Shown here: positions 24,567 to 31,608 of the stretch, one piece after another
How positions within the stretch are numbered: position 1 is the stretch's first letter
How the letters are laid out: every line of letters starts with the position of its first letter
NCBI GenBank assembly: GCA_018969015.1
Contig: JAGWZE010000034.1
Location: forward strand, 1-37,289
Source of the DNA: Alphaproteobacteria bacterium
Lineage (GTDB): Bacteria > Pseudomonadota > Alphaproteobacteria > Caulobacterales > Aquidulcibacteraceae
DNA: 37,289 bases
Direction of reading: 5' to 3'
Program-made: the position numbers and the translations under genes
Notes under the pieces: model-generated
Seen by the model: the letters and a program-made list of their open reading frames with translations, nothing else
The model's database searches: none
What the model was told of the DNA's origin: nothing

Positions 24567-24595
24567 GAGATAGGGAGAAGCGGAAGCGGCGTCAA
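24567..24595 (-). promoter_or_regulatory. Probable groESL promoter
   Basis: On the minus strand TTGACG (24595-24590), a 17-nt spacer and TATCTC (24572-24567), within CCCTATCTC. The -35 fits sigma-70; the -10 region CCCTATCT also resembles the heat-shock sigma-32 form, so both factors may act here. The CIRCE-like site covers the expected transcription start. Confidence 0.6.
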
Positions 24596-24666
24596 TGGGG
24601 GGCGGCGCGCCGCGGCGCGCGTTCCCCATTCCCCGGACGCCCGAATGAGGGGGGCAGTAGCTCCCG

Positions 24667-24708
24667 CCTGGGTTCCGGGTTCGCGCTGCGCGCGCCCCGG
24701 AATGACGG
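24667..24708 (-). repeat. Palindromic intergenic repeat, family A copy 2
   Basis: Reads CCTGGGTTCCGGGTTCG...CCCCGGAATGACGG, the inverse of copy 3. Inner part GCGCTGCGCGCG is specific to this copy. It faces copy 3 with 22 nt between them. Confidence 0.8.
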
Positions 24709-24730
24709 AGCGCACACGCCTATCCCCGGC

Positions 24731-24772
24731 CCGTCATTCCGGGGCGGCCGAAGGCCGAACCCGGAACCCAGG
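24731..24772 (+). repeat. Palindromic intergenic repeat, family A copy 3
   Basis: Reads CCGTCATTCCGGGGC, then the copy-specific palindrome GGCCGAAGGCC, then GAACCCGGAACCCAGG. Outer arms TTCCGGG/CCCGGAA pair. With copy 2 it forms a facing pair between pyk and groES. Confidence 0.8.
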
Positions 24773-24795
24773 GGAGCTGTTCGAAGGCAACCGGC

Positions 24796-26217
24796 CTACG
24801 AAAACCCGGCCAACCGGCTGATTTTTATGGTGTTCGTCTTGCCCGGTTCGCCGAATGGCGCGCCGGCGATGATGACGATCCGGGCGTCGATGGGCAGGCC
24901 CTGGGATAGGGCGTGCCCTTCGGCGTGGCCGACCATTTCGTCGAAGGTGGTGATGTCGGGGGCGACGGCGGCTTCCACGCCCCACACGAGGGCGAGGCGG
25001 CGGGCGGCGCGGATGTCGGGGGTGAGCACCAGGATCGGGCAAGGCGGGCGTTCGCGGGAGACGCGCTGGGCCGTGGCGCCCGTGCGGGTGTAGGCGACGA
25101 CGCCCTCGCAGCCGAGCACCTGGGCGATCTCGCGGGCGGCGAGGCTGACGGCGTCCGCCGTCTGCGGCGGGTCGGCGATGGCGGGGCGCCACAGCGCCGA
25201 CCAGTGCTCCGGGTCGGCCTCCACCGCGCCGATGATGCGATCCATGATGGCGGCGGCGGATTCGGGGTGGCGGCCGACGGCGCTCTCCGCCGACAGCATC
25301 ACCGCGTCGGCGCCCTGATAGATGGCGCTCGCCACGTCGGAGGCCTCGGCGCGCGTCGGGGCGGCGGCTTCGACCATGGATTCGAGCATGTGGGTGGCGA
25401 CGATCACCGGCTTGCCGAGCGTGCGCGCGACCCGGATCAGGCGGCGCTGCTCGATCGGCACGCGCTCGGCCGGCAGTTCGACGCCGAGATCGCCGCGCGC
25501 CACCATGATCGCGTCCGAGGCCGCCACGATGGCCTCCATGTCGGCGATCGCCGAGGGCTTCTCGATCTTGGCCACCAAGCCGGCGCGCCCGTCGATGCGC
25601 GCGCGGACTTCGGTGAGGTCCTCGACGCGCTGCACGAACGACAGGGCGACCCAGTCGACGCCGACCTCCAGCGCAAAAGCGAGGTCGATGGCGTCCTTTT
25701 CCGTCAGCGCCGAGATGGGCAGCGCCGCGCCGATCAAGGTGGCGCCCTTGCGCGGTTTCAGGGCGCCGCCGACGTCCACGCGGACGACGAGGTGGTCGCC
25801 ATGCGTCTCCGTCACCGTGAGCCGCAGCTTGCCGTCATCGATCAGGATCGCGTCGCCGGCGCGGGCCGCGGCGACGATTTCCGGGTGCGGCAGACGCAGG
25901 ACGCCGGGGGTGGTGGCGCCGTCGCTCGCTTCGAGGCGCAGCACGTCGCCGAAGCGCACGACCAGTTCGCCGCCCTCGATGTCGCCGAGGCGGATTTTCG
26001 GGCCCTGGAGGTCGGCCAGGATGGCGATCGGCCGGCCGAGTTCGGCCTCGACGGCGCGCACGCGTTCGACGACTTCGCCATGCCGCTCGTGGGCGCCGTG
26101 GCTGAAGTTCAGGCGAAAGCAGTCGACCCCGGCTTCGGCGAGCCGGCGCAGCATGGCCGACGAGGCGCTCGCGGGGCCGACGGTGGCGACGATCTTGGCC
26201 AGGCGGCGGCGATGCAT
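24796..26217 (-). CDS. pyk: Pyruvate kinase
   Basis: A 473-residue glycolytic enzyme converting phosphoenolpyruvate and ADP to pyruvate and ATP. The N-terminal KIVATVGPAS, the substrate region FRLNFSHG, the ADP-binding ILADLQGPKIRLG, the catalytic Lys in LVAKIEKPSAI and the signature VMVARGDLGVELP are all present. A typical C-terminal alpha/beta domain follows. The start at 26217 gives the usual N-terminus. It lies 39 nt after a UPF0114 gene on the same strand, so the two may be co-transcribed. Allosteric type cannot be told from sequence alone. Confidence 0.96.
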   Translation of the reverse strand: MHRRRLAKIVATVGPASASSAMLRRLAEAGVDCFRLNFSHGAHERHGEVVERVRAVEAELGRPIAILADLQGPKIRLGDIEGGELVVRFGDVLRLEASDGATTPGVLRLPHPEIVAAARAGDAILIDDGKLRLTVTETHGDHLVVRVDVGGALKPRKGATLIGAALPISALTEKDAIDLAFALEVGVDWVALSFVQRVEDLTEVRARIDGRAGLVAKIEKPSAIADMEAIVAASDAIMVARGDLGVELPAERVPIEQRRLIRVARTLGKPVIVATHMLESMVEAAAPTRAEASDVASAIYQGADAVMLSAESAVGRHPESAAAIMDRIIGAVEADPEHWSALWRPAIADPPQTADAVSLAAREIAQVLGCEGVVAYTRTGATAQRVSRERPPCPILVLTPDIRAARRLALVWGVEAAVAPDITTFDEMVGHAEGHALSQGLPIDARIVIIAGAPFGEPGKTNTIKISRLAGFS

Positions 26218-26256
26218 GCGCGACTCGTTCGGTTGCCAATCACTACAGGGTGGCCG

Positions 26257-26820
26257 TCACTTCGCCTTATGCGCTTTCGACTCGATGAAATCCATGAGCG
26301 CGAACGCGACGCCCGAGGCCACGAAGGTGAGGTGGATGATCGTGAACCACATCAGCTGGGCCTGGGTGTACTTGTCGACGTCCATGAAGACCTTGAGCAG
26401 ATGGATGCCCGAGATCGCGACGATCGAGGCGATCAGCTTGATCTTCAGCCCGGAGAAATCGAGCGTGCCCATCCATTCCGGGCGATCCTTCGCGCCCTGG
26501 GCGGCGTCGATCTTCGAAACGAAGTTCTCGTAGCCCGAGAACAGGATGATCAGGACGAGATTGCCGGCGAGCGACAGGTCCACCAGCGTCAGGATCAGCA
26601 GGATCACGTCGGTTTCGTCGAGCGTCATCACCGAGGGCAGGGCCGTGACCAGCTCCCGGAAGAAGGTGACGATCAGGATGCCCAGGCAGACGATCAGCCC
26701 GATATAGATGGGCGCCATAAGCCAGCGGCTGGCGAAGATCGCCTGTTCGATCGAGCGCTCGATCAGCGGCTGCTTGTCTTCGGGGTCGGCGATCGGCGTG
26801 GGTTCGACCTTCTGGTCCAT
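26257..26820 (-). CDS. UPF0114 family (YqhA-like) membrane protein
   Basis: A 187-residue inner-membrane protein of the conserved, functionally unassigned UPF0114/TIGR00645 family. It shows four hydrophobic segments (for example WLMAPIYIGLIVCLGILIV near residue 35 and ISGIHLLKVFMD) and the family pattern DLSLAGNLVLIILFSGYENFVS. The start at 26820 is preferred because GGAAG precedes it by 6 nt and it gives a hydrophilic N-terminus of the usual length; an upstream extension in frame adds an atypical 31 residues. It is divergent from the DUF1499 gene and precedes pyk. Confidence 0.88.
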   Translation of the reverse strand: MDQKVEPTPIADPEDKQPLIERSIEQAIFASRWLMAPIYIGLIVCLGILIVTFFRELVTALPSVMTLDETDVILLILTLVDLSLAGNLVLIILFSGYENFVSKIDAAQGAKDRPEWMGTLDFSGLKIKLIASIVAISGIHLLKVFMDVDKYTQAQLMWFTIIHLTFVASGVAFALMDFIESKAHKAK

Positions 26821-26895
26821 TTCAGGCTTCCATATTCCGGAACCGGTTGGCGGGTCGCCCCCCGCCAGCCATGGCTTAAGCAGATAAATGTAAAT

Positions 26896-26924
26896 TTGAC
26901 GCTGCGCGACCACGCCTTCTATCG
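26896..26924 (+). promoter_or_regulatory. Probable promoter of the DUF1499 gene
   Basis: TTGACG (26896-26901), a 17-nt spacer and CTATCG (26919-26924), inside an AT-rich patch. The start point would be near 26931, giving a leader of about 35 nt. It closely resembles the groESL promoter boxes. Confidence 0.6.
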
Positions 26925-26964
26925 TCCCGCGGCGTGAAAACCTTGGCTCCAGGGGACGACCGGG

Positions 26965-27768
26965 ATGGCGAAGCTACGTGATTTCTGGGTGCGGGCGGCG
27001 CTGGCGCTGGCCCTGGCCTTGCCGGTCTATTTCGCCGCCGTGGCGCTCGGGGTGAAGTTCGGGGCGCTCGATTGGCGGCTCGGGTTCGGGCAGCTCACGA
27101 TCCAGATCGGGCCTCTGGCCATTCTGGGGACGCTGGTGATCGCGGTCCTGGGCCTGCTGCTGGCCCTGATCGTGCCGCCCCGGCGCGGCCGGCGGATTGC
27201 GCTCGCTGCGCTCGCGGTCCCGGCGGCCGCGGCCCTCGCCGTGGCGGGCTTCATCCAGACGGCGCAGTCGGCGCCGCCCATCCACGACATCTCGACGGAT
27301 CTCCTGGATCCGCCGGCCTTCTCGGCCGCCGTGCTCGAGGCGCGCGCGAAGGTGCCCGGGAGCAATGGCGTGGACCTCGCCACCGCACGCGTTCCGACGA
27401 CGCCGCAGAAGCGGTTCGGCGCTGCCGAGGGGCGGCTGTCCCGCGAACTGCAGGTCGAGGCTTATCCTGACGTACAGCCCGTCCGCCTTTCGGCCGCACC
27501 GGCGGATGCGCTCAAGGCCGCCGAGGCGGCGGCCACGAAGGTCGGCTTGACGGTCGGCGCCGTCGATCCCGCCGGCGGGCGGATCGAGGCGACCGCGACG
27601 AGCTTCTGGTACGGCTTCACCGACGACGTCGTGATCCGCGTGCGGCCGGCGCCCGGCGCGGCCGGGTCGGTGGTCGATATCCGCTCCACGTCGCGGGTCG
27701 GCGTCAGCGATCTCGGGGCCAATGCAAAGCGCATCCGGGCGCTGCGCGACGCCCTCCAGGCAGGCTGA
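26965..27768 (+). CDS. DUF1499 domain membrane protein
   Basis: A 267-residue protein with three N-terminal hydrophobic segments (residues about 10-32, 46-70 and 74-97), then a soluble C-terminal DUF1499 domain of about 160 residues. The family pattern is recognised from HDISTDLLDPPAF near its start and RIEATATSFWYGFTDDVVIRV, followed by VVDIRSTSRVGVSDLGANAKRIR. Function is unknown. The start at 26965 follows a GGGACGACCGGG purine stretch. It is preceded by a good promoter candidate and followed by a small structured region that ends in an intrinsic terminator. Confidence 0.88.
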   Translation: MAKLRDFWVRAALALALALPVYFAAVALGVKFGALDWRLGFGQLTIQIGPLAILGTLVIAVLGLLLALIVPPRRGRRIALAALAVPAAAALAVAGFIQTAQSAPPIHDISTDLLDPPAFSAAVLEARAKVPGSNGVDLATARVPTTPQKRFGAAEGRLSRELQVEAYPDVQPVRLSAAPADALKAAEAAATKVGLTVGAVDPAGGRIEATATSFWYGFTDDVVIRVRPAPGAAGSVVDIRSTSRVGVSDLGANAKRIRALRDALQAG

Positions 27769-27783
27769 ACGGATTTATTGTCC

Positions 27784-27922
27784 GCCCTGCGCGCGAACGC
27801 CGCAGGGCAGATGATTCGGATGTGTGTTTTAGTATCCACACGTCGGCGACGAAAAGAGTCTGCAGCCCCTGACCCCCCTCCGTCGTCAGACATAAGCCCG
27901 CTGGCTCGCCGCGGGCTTTTTT
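27784..27922 (+). ncRNA. Possible small RNA or structured 3' UTR
   Basis: About 140 nt after the DUF1499 gene with four successive hairpins: GCCCTGCG (27784-27791) with its complement (27801-27808); GTGTG with CACAC around 27820-27840; GTCTG (27858-27862) with CAGAC (27887-27891), whose loop holds CCCCCCTCC; and the terminator at 27895-27922. The C-rich loop is complementary to ribosome-binding sites, a feature of known alphaproteobacterial small RNAs with anti-SD loops. No own promoter is clear, so it may be a processed 3' UTR. Confidence 0.35.
27895..27922 (+). terminator. Intrinsic terminator
   Basis: AGCCCGC (27895-27901), loop of 9 nt, GCGGGCT (27911-27917) and a run of six T (27917-27922). 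It ends transcription from the DUF1499 gene and the structured region before it. Confidence 0.88.
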
Positions 27923-27987
27923 CTGTTTCGGGCCTGGCTGTAGGCGCGATCGGGCAGGCGCCCCGCGGACCCGCTCTGCCTCTCTTG

Positions 27988-28890
27988 TCAGCTCAGGGTG
28001 TAAACCGCGTCGATCGTGACGGGCCCCGGCGTGCGCAGCCGGCCTTCCTGGGTCAGCTGGATGACGTGCGCCAGCATCGAGTGGCACGCGGCCGGGTGCA
28101 GGCGCGGATCGACATCGGCATAAAGCTTCGGCACCAGCGCGCGTATGCTGGCGGGCCCCTCCCGCAAGGCCGCGAGGATCTGCGCCTCTCGACCGCGGCG
28201 GTGGTCGATATAGGCCTGGATGAAGCCGCGCACGTTCGTGTCGATCGGTGGGCCGTGCGTCGGCCAGAGCGTCGCGTAGTCGGCGTCCCGCACCTTTTCG
28301 AGGCTCGCGAAATAGGCGGCCATGTCGCCATCTGGCGGGCTGATGACGGTCGTCGACCAGCCCATGATGTGATCGCCGCTGAAGAGCGCGTTCTCCTCCT
28401 TTAGCGCGTAGGCGACGTGGTGCGAGGTGTGGCCGGGCGTGAAGACGGCCTGGATCGTCCAGCCGGCGCCGGCCACCACTTCGCCGTCCGCGATCGGGCG
28501 ATCCGGGCGGAACGCCAGATCGTCGCCGGCCTCCATGCGCACCTCGGATTCGGTGGGGATCGGCTCGCCTTCGGCGCCGTAGATCACCGCGCCCGTCGCC
28601 TCGGCGAGCGGGCGAGCCGCGGGGCTGTGGTCCATGTGGCCGTGCGTGACGAAGATGTGGGTCACGCGCTCGCCCTCGACGGCCTTCAAGAGCACGTCGA
28701 GATGGCCGGGCTGGTCGGGGCCGGGGTCGATCACCGCCACGTTCCCATGGCCGATGATGTAGACGCCGGTGCCGAGAAACGTGAACGGGCCGGGATTGTG
28801 CGCGACGACGCGCCGGATCAGCGGGCTCACCTGCTGCGGCACGCCGTATTCGAAGGTCATGTCGCGCACGAACGGAATTTTCGAAGCCAT
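27988..28890 (-). CDS. MBL-fold metallohydrolase (LACTB2-like)
   Basis: A 300-residue metallo-beta-lactamase-fold hydrolase. The metal motif is VTHGHMDH (H-x-H-x-D-H) near residue 85; other ligands lie in FTPGHTSHH, LFSGDHIMG and WPTHGPP. The last 70 residues form a winged-helix-like extension (LRTPGPVTIDAVYTLS end), as in LACTB2-type members. Substrate unknown. Its ATG overlaps the preceding gene's stop by one base (TAATG), so translation is coupled to the ATP-grasp-like gene. Longer open reading upstream overlaps that gene and is not supported. Confidence 0.88.
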   Translation of the reverse strand: MASKIPFVRDMTFEYGVPQQVSPLIRRVVAHNPGPFTFLGTGVYIIGHGNVAVIDPGPDQPGHLDVLLKAVEGERVTHIFVTHGHMDHSPAARPLAEATGAVIYGAEGEPIPTESEVRMEAGDDLAFRPDRPIADGEVVAGAGWTIQAVFTPGHTSHHVAYALKEENALFSGDHIMGWSTTVISPPDGDMAAYFASLEKVRDADYATLWPTHGPPIDTNVRGFIQAYIDHRRGREAQILAALREGPASIRALVPKLYADVDPRLHPAACHSMLAHVIQLTQEGRLRTPGPVTIDAVYTLS

Positions 28891-29813
28891 TATGCGTCCC
28901 CGGCAGGCACGAGCCGGCGCAGCGCTGCGGCGAGCAGGCGCGTTGCGGCCATCTTGTCTTTGAGGGGCAAGGCGATTGGCGGCCCCATGTCGGTCTTGTT
29001 CACGTCGACGACGTAGAGGCGGCCATCCCGCGAGTCGCGCAGGACGTCGAGGCCGCCCCAGTCCAACCCCATCGCGCGGCAGAAGGCGCCAAGTCGCGCG
29101 ATCTCGTCTTCGGTGTAGATGTCGGCCACGCGGGCGAGCAGGACTTCGCTGTTGTGATTGGCGAAGCGCTCGGCGGCCTTGCGGCGCTTCCGGAAGACGC
29201 AGATCGGCCGCCCGCCGACCATCGGCGTGCGCAGATCCTCGACGAGGCCGTCGCGGCCCACGGCGTCGATCAGGCGCTGGTAGACGCGCCCGGGGCGCGG
29301 CTCCATCGGGCACTGGACGATGCGCCCGTCATGGGCCCCGTTGCGCTCGGACTTCTCGACGGCCGCGCCGACATGGGTGCGCGGATCGAGCGCGAGCGGG
29401 TAGCCGAACACCTGCTCGAAAACCGTCGCGACGGCGGATTTGGCGACGGTCTTGCAGCCGAAGTTCATGAGCCGCGCGTCGGGCCGGCGGCGCGCCGGCG
29501 GCGGGTTGTCGCTATCGGTGGAGTCGTCGAAATGGAAGACGATGTCGGCGGCTGCGGGATCGTCGACGATGCGGCCGCCGGCGAGGCGCACGGCCGGCCA
29601 GATCAGATACCAGGGGCGCGCGCGATCCGGGGAGAAGGCGATCGTGAACCGGCCCGGCGTCGGCGCAGCGGCGCGCACGGCGAAGAAGTAGCCGAACCAG
29701 GCCGCCACCTCCTGCAGCACGCCGCCTTCGATCGGCACGACCGCGCCGGTCTTGCGGACGCGCACGACGCCGCCGCCGAACTCGAAATCATTGAACCAGT
29801 TGCGGCTCGTCAT
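28890..29813 (-). CDS. ATP-grasp-like domain protein
   Basis: A 307-residue protein. The C-terminal part shows the ATP-grasp pattern AMGLDWGGLDVLRD followed by GRLYVVDVNKTDMGPP, in which the Asp/Asn pair would bind Mg-ATP; the middle contains the lysine-rich VFRKRRKAAERF. The N-terminal part (about 130 residues) is unassigned. Family members ligate a carboxylate to an amine or thiol; the substrates are unknown here. The stop TAA overlaps the start of the MBL hydrolase gene. The start ATG at 29813 has only weak ribosome-binding features. The assignment rests on motif reading alone. Confidence 0.65.
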   Translation of the reverse strand: MTSRNWFNDFEFGGGVVRVRKTGAVVPIEGGVLQEVAAWFGYFFAVRAAAPTPGRFTIAFSPDRARPWYLIWPAVRLAGGRIVDDPAAADIVFHFDDSTDSDNPPPARRRPDARLMNFGCKTVAKSAVATVFEQVFGYPLALDPRTHVGAAVEKSERNGAHDGRIVQCPMEPRPGRVYQRLIDAVGRDGLVEDLRTPMVGGRPICVFRKRRKAAERFANHNSEVLLARVADIYTEDEIARLGAFCRAMGLDWGGLDVLRDSRDGRLYVVDVNKTDMGPPIALPLKDKMAATRLLAAALRRLVPAGDA

Positions 29814-29938
29814 GCGCCCCTCGCACCCGCGTCCGCGGGGCCTCGATCGATCGATCGCGCCGTCAGTCCCGAGTCGGGGCCGGCAGTGCGGTCAACCATA
29901 GCCTGGATACGTGGCCCGTCCTTTGCTGGTTGCAGCCC

Positions 29939-30109
29939 ATGCGCGGACATGTGATCGACGCCGTTCTTTTCGCAACCGATCGGCTGCGCGTCGCCGTGTT
30001 GACCATCGCGCTGCTCGGACTGATGCAGACGTCGCTCGCGGTTTGGGCAGCCCAGGATCAGGCGTCGCGCATTCCGGCCAAGACGGCGCGCATCGGGCTC
30101 AAATCGTAA
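29939..30109 (+). CDS. Possible small hydrophobic protein
   Basis: A 56-codon frame encoding MRGHVIDAVLFATDRL, a single hydrophobic segment (VAVLTIALLGLMQTSLAVWA) and a basic tail. It overlaps the 3' end of the opposing phosphatase-like gene by 52 nt and has no clear ribosome site, so it may be chance in GC-rich DNA. Confidence 0.18.
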   Translation: MRGHVIDAVLFATDRLRVAVLTIALLGLMQTSLAVWAAQDQASRIPAKTARIGLKS

Positions 30110-30486
30110 CCGGCCGCCGCGGCGGTGCGGATCAACTCGACCGGATCGGCGCCGCCTTTGGCCTGCGCCATGGCCCACAAGGTGATCGAGCGCGTGCCGG
30201 ACCGGCAATACGCCAAATGCGGGCCGGGCGTTTCCTTCAGCGCGGCGGCGAAGGCGGCGACGGCGGTGAGCGGGATCGGCATCGTCACCGGAATGGAACG
30301 ATAGACGAGGCCGGCCGCTTCGGCGGCGGCGCGGGCCTGGGCGTCTGACAGTTGGTCCGGCGCTTCGCCGTCGGGCCGATTGTTGATGACGGTCCGCACG
30401 CCACGGGCGGCGGCGGCCGCGAAGTCTTCTGCCGTGATCTGCGGCGCCACGCTGAAATCGCGGGCGACACTGATGACGTTCGTCAT
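30058..30486 (-). CDS. TIGR01244 family protein (dual-specificity phosphatase fold)
   Basis: A 142-residue protein of the family also found fused to beta-lactamase-like sulfur dioxygenases (Blh). It has the Cys-loop AYCRSGTRSITLWA with catalytic Cys near residue 95, matching the C-x5-R phosphatase/sulfurtransferase loop, and the N-terminal VRTVINNRPDGEAPDQ typical of this family. Members have been linked to sulfide handling and phosphatase function; the activity here is not known. It is divergent from oppB and convergent with a doubtful small frame at its 3' end. No Blh hydrolase is adjacent, though an MBL-fold gene lies about 1.2 kb downstream. Confidence 0.85.
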   Translation of the reverse strand: MTNVISVARDFSVAPQITAEDFAAAAARGVRTVINNRPDGEAPDQLSDAQARAAAEAAGLVYRSIPVTMPIPLTAVAAFAAALKETPGPHLAYCRSGTRSITLWAMAQAKGGADPVELIRTAAAAGYDLSPMRAVLAGMRDA

Positions 30487-30572
30487 TGGGCAACCTCCCT
30501 GCGGTCGTGGCGCTCACGAAACGCGGCGTCGAGTTGACTTGCAGGCGCCGGATGGAAAAGGTCAATCCGCGT

Positions 30573-30629
30573 CGGCCGGGGTCTCAAGCCCCGGCCGCGC
30601 CGTGTCTGGCCGGCGTCCGTGCGCCGGCC
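30573..30629 (+). other. Two tandem hairpins in the oppB leader
   Basis: CGGCCGGGG (30573-30581) pairs with CCCCGGCCG (30589-30597) around TCTCAAG; GGCCGGCG (30608-30615) pairs with CGCCGGCC (30622-30629) around TCCGTG. No T run follows, so they are not a simple terminator. They could affect stability or translation of the leader. A TTGACT at 30534-30539 might be part of a promoter, but the -10 position is unconvincing. Confidence 0.45.
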
Positions 30630-30662
30630 GCGCCAAACAGGGACGACGGGACCTCGAACGCC

Positions 30663-31595
30663 ATGCTGGCCCAAATCGCGCGTCGCCTTCTGGTTGCGAT
30701 CCCAACCCTGTTCGTCATCATCGCCGCGGCGTTTTTCCTGATGCGGGCGGCGCCCGGCGGGCCGTTCGACGGCGAGCGCCAATTGCCGCCGGAAATCGAG
30801 AAGCGCCTTCTGGCGGAATTCAATCTCGATCAGCCGCCGCTGGTTCAGTTCCAGCGCTATGTGGGCGGCCTGCTCCAGGGCGATCTCGGCCCGTCCATGA
30901 AGTACAAGGACAAGACCGTTCAGCAGATCATCGCGGAGGGGTTCCCCACCAGCGCGATCATCGGCGCCTCGGCGATCACGCTGGCGCTTCTGGTGGGCTC
31001 CGCGCTCGGCATCTGGGCGGCGTTGAACCAGAACAAGCTCCAGGACGCGGGGGCGATGGCGTTCGCCGTCATCGGGGTCTGTCTGCCGCCCCTTGTGATC
31101 GCGCCGATCTTTTCGCTCGTGTTCGGGGTGCAGCTGCACTGGCTGCCGACGGCCGGGCTCTACAGGGACCAGTTCACGCTCTCGCACCTGACGCTGCCGA
31201 TCATCACGCTGGCGCTGCCACAGGTGGCTGTGATCTCGCGCCTGATGCGCGCGAGCATGATCGAGGCGATGCGCTCCAACGCGATCCGCACGGCGCGCGC
31301 CAAGGGCCTGCCGGAGGCGCAGATCGTGTGGCGCCACGCGCTGCCGGTCGCGATGATCCCGATCGTCTCCTATCTCGGGCCGGCGATCTCGACCGTGCTG
31401 ACGGGCGGCTTCGTGATCGAGACCGTGTTCCAGCTGCCGGGCATCGGCCGCCAGTTCACCACCGCGGCGCTGCAGCGCGACTACACGCTGGTGATGGGCG
31501 TGGTGATCGTCTACGCGGCGCTGATAATCTTCTTCAACATGCTCGCCGACGTCCTCTACGGCGTCCTCGACCCGCGCGCCCGCAAAGCGGCCTGA
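30663..31595 (+). CDS. Peptide/nickel-type ABC transporter permease (OppB/DppB family)
   Basis: A 310-residue inner-membrane permease with about six segments. The N-terminal MLAQIARRLLVAIPTLFVII and the conserved APGGPFDGE are family hallmarks. The EAA loop that contacts the ATPase is seen in SNAIRTARAKGLPEAQIVWRHA near residue 215. The C-terminus ends in YGVLDPRARKAA. The start at 30663 matches the family N-terminus; the ribosome site is weak. It lies 13 nt before the second permease gene. Substrate: oligopeptides most likely, by family and the binding protein downstream. Confidence 0.93.
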   Translation: MLAQIARRLLVAIPTLFVIIAAAFFLMRAAPGGPFDGERQLPPEIEKRLLAEFNLDQPPLVQFQRYVGGLLQGDLGPSMKYKDKTVQQIIAEGFPTSAIIGASAITLALLVGSALGIWAALNQNKLQDAGAMAFAVIGVCLPPLVIAPIFSLVFGVQLHWLPTAGLYRDQFTLSHLTLPIITLALPQVAVISRLMRASMIEAMRSNAIRTARAKGLPEAQIVWRHALPVAMIPIVSYLGPAISTVLTGGFVIETVFQLPGIGRQFTTAALQRDYTLVMGVVIVYAALIIFFNMLADVLYGVLDPRARKAA

Positions 31596-31608
31596 AGAGG
31601 ATCTCCTC

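Noticed and set aside
24605-24620. 16-bp perfect palindrome GCGCGCCGCGGCGCGC
   Set aside because: Composed only of G and C in a GC-rich intergenic region; likely by chance or part of the repeat-rich spacer.
24913-26937. 674-codon open frame antisense to pyk and the UPF0114 gene
   Set aside because: Shadow of pyruvate kinase, in which all catalytic motifs are on the other strand.
29843-29857. TCGATCGATCGATCG microrepeat as a regulatory site
   Set aside because: Simple tetranucleotide repeat of common GATC/CGAT type; no other supporting signal.
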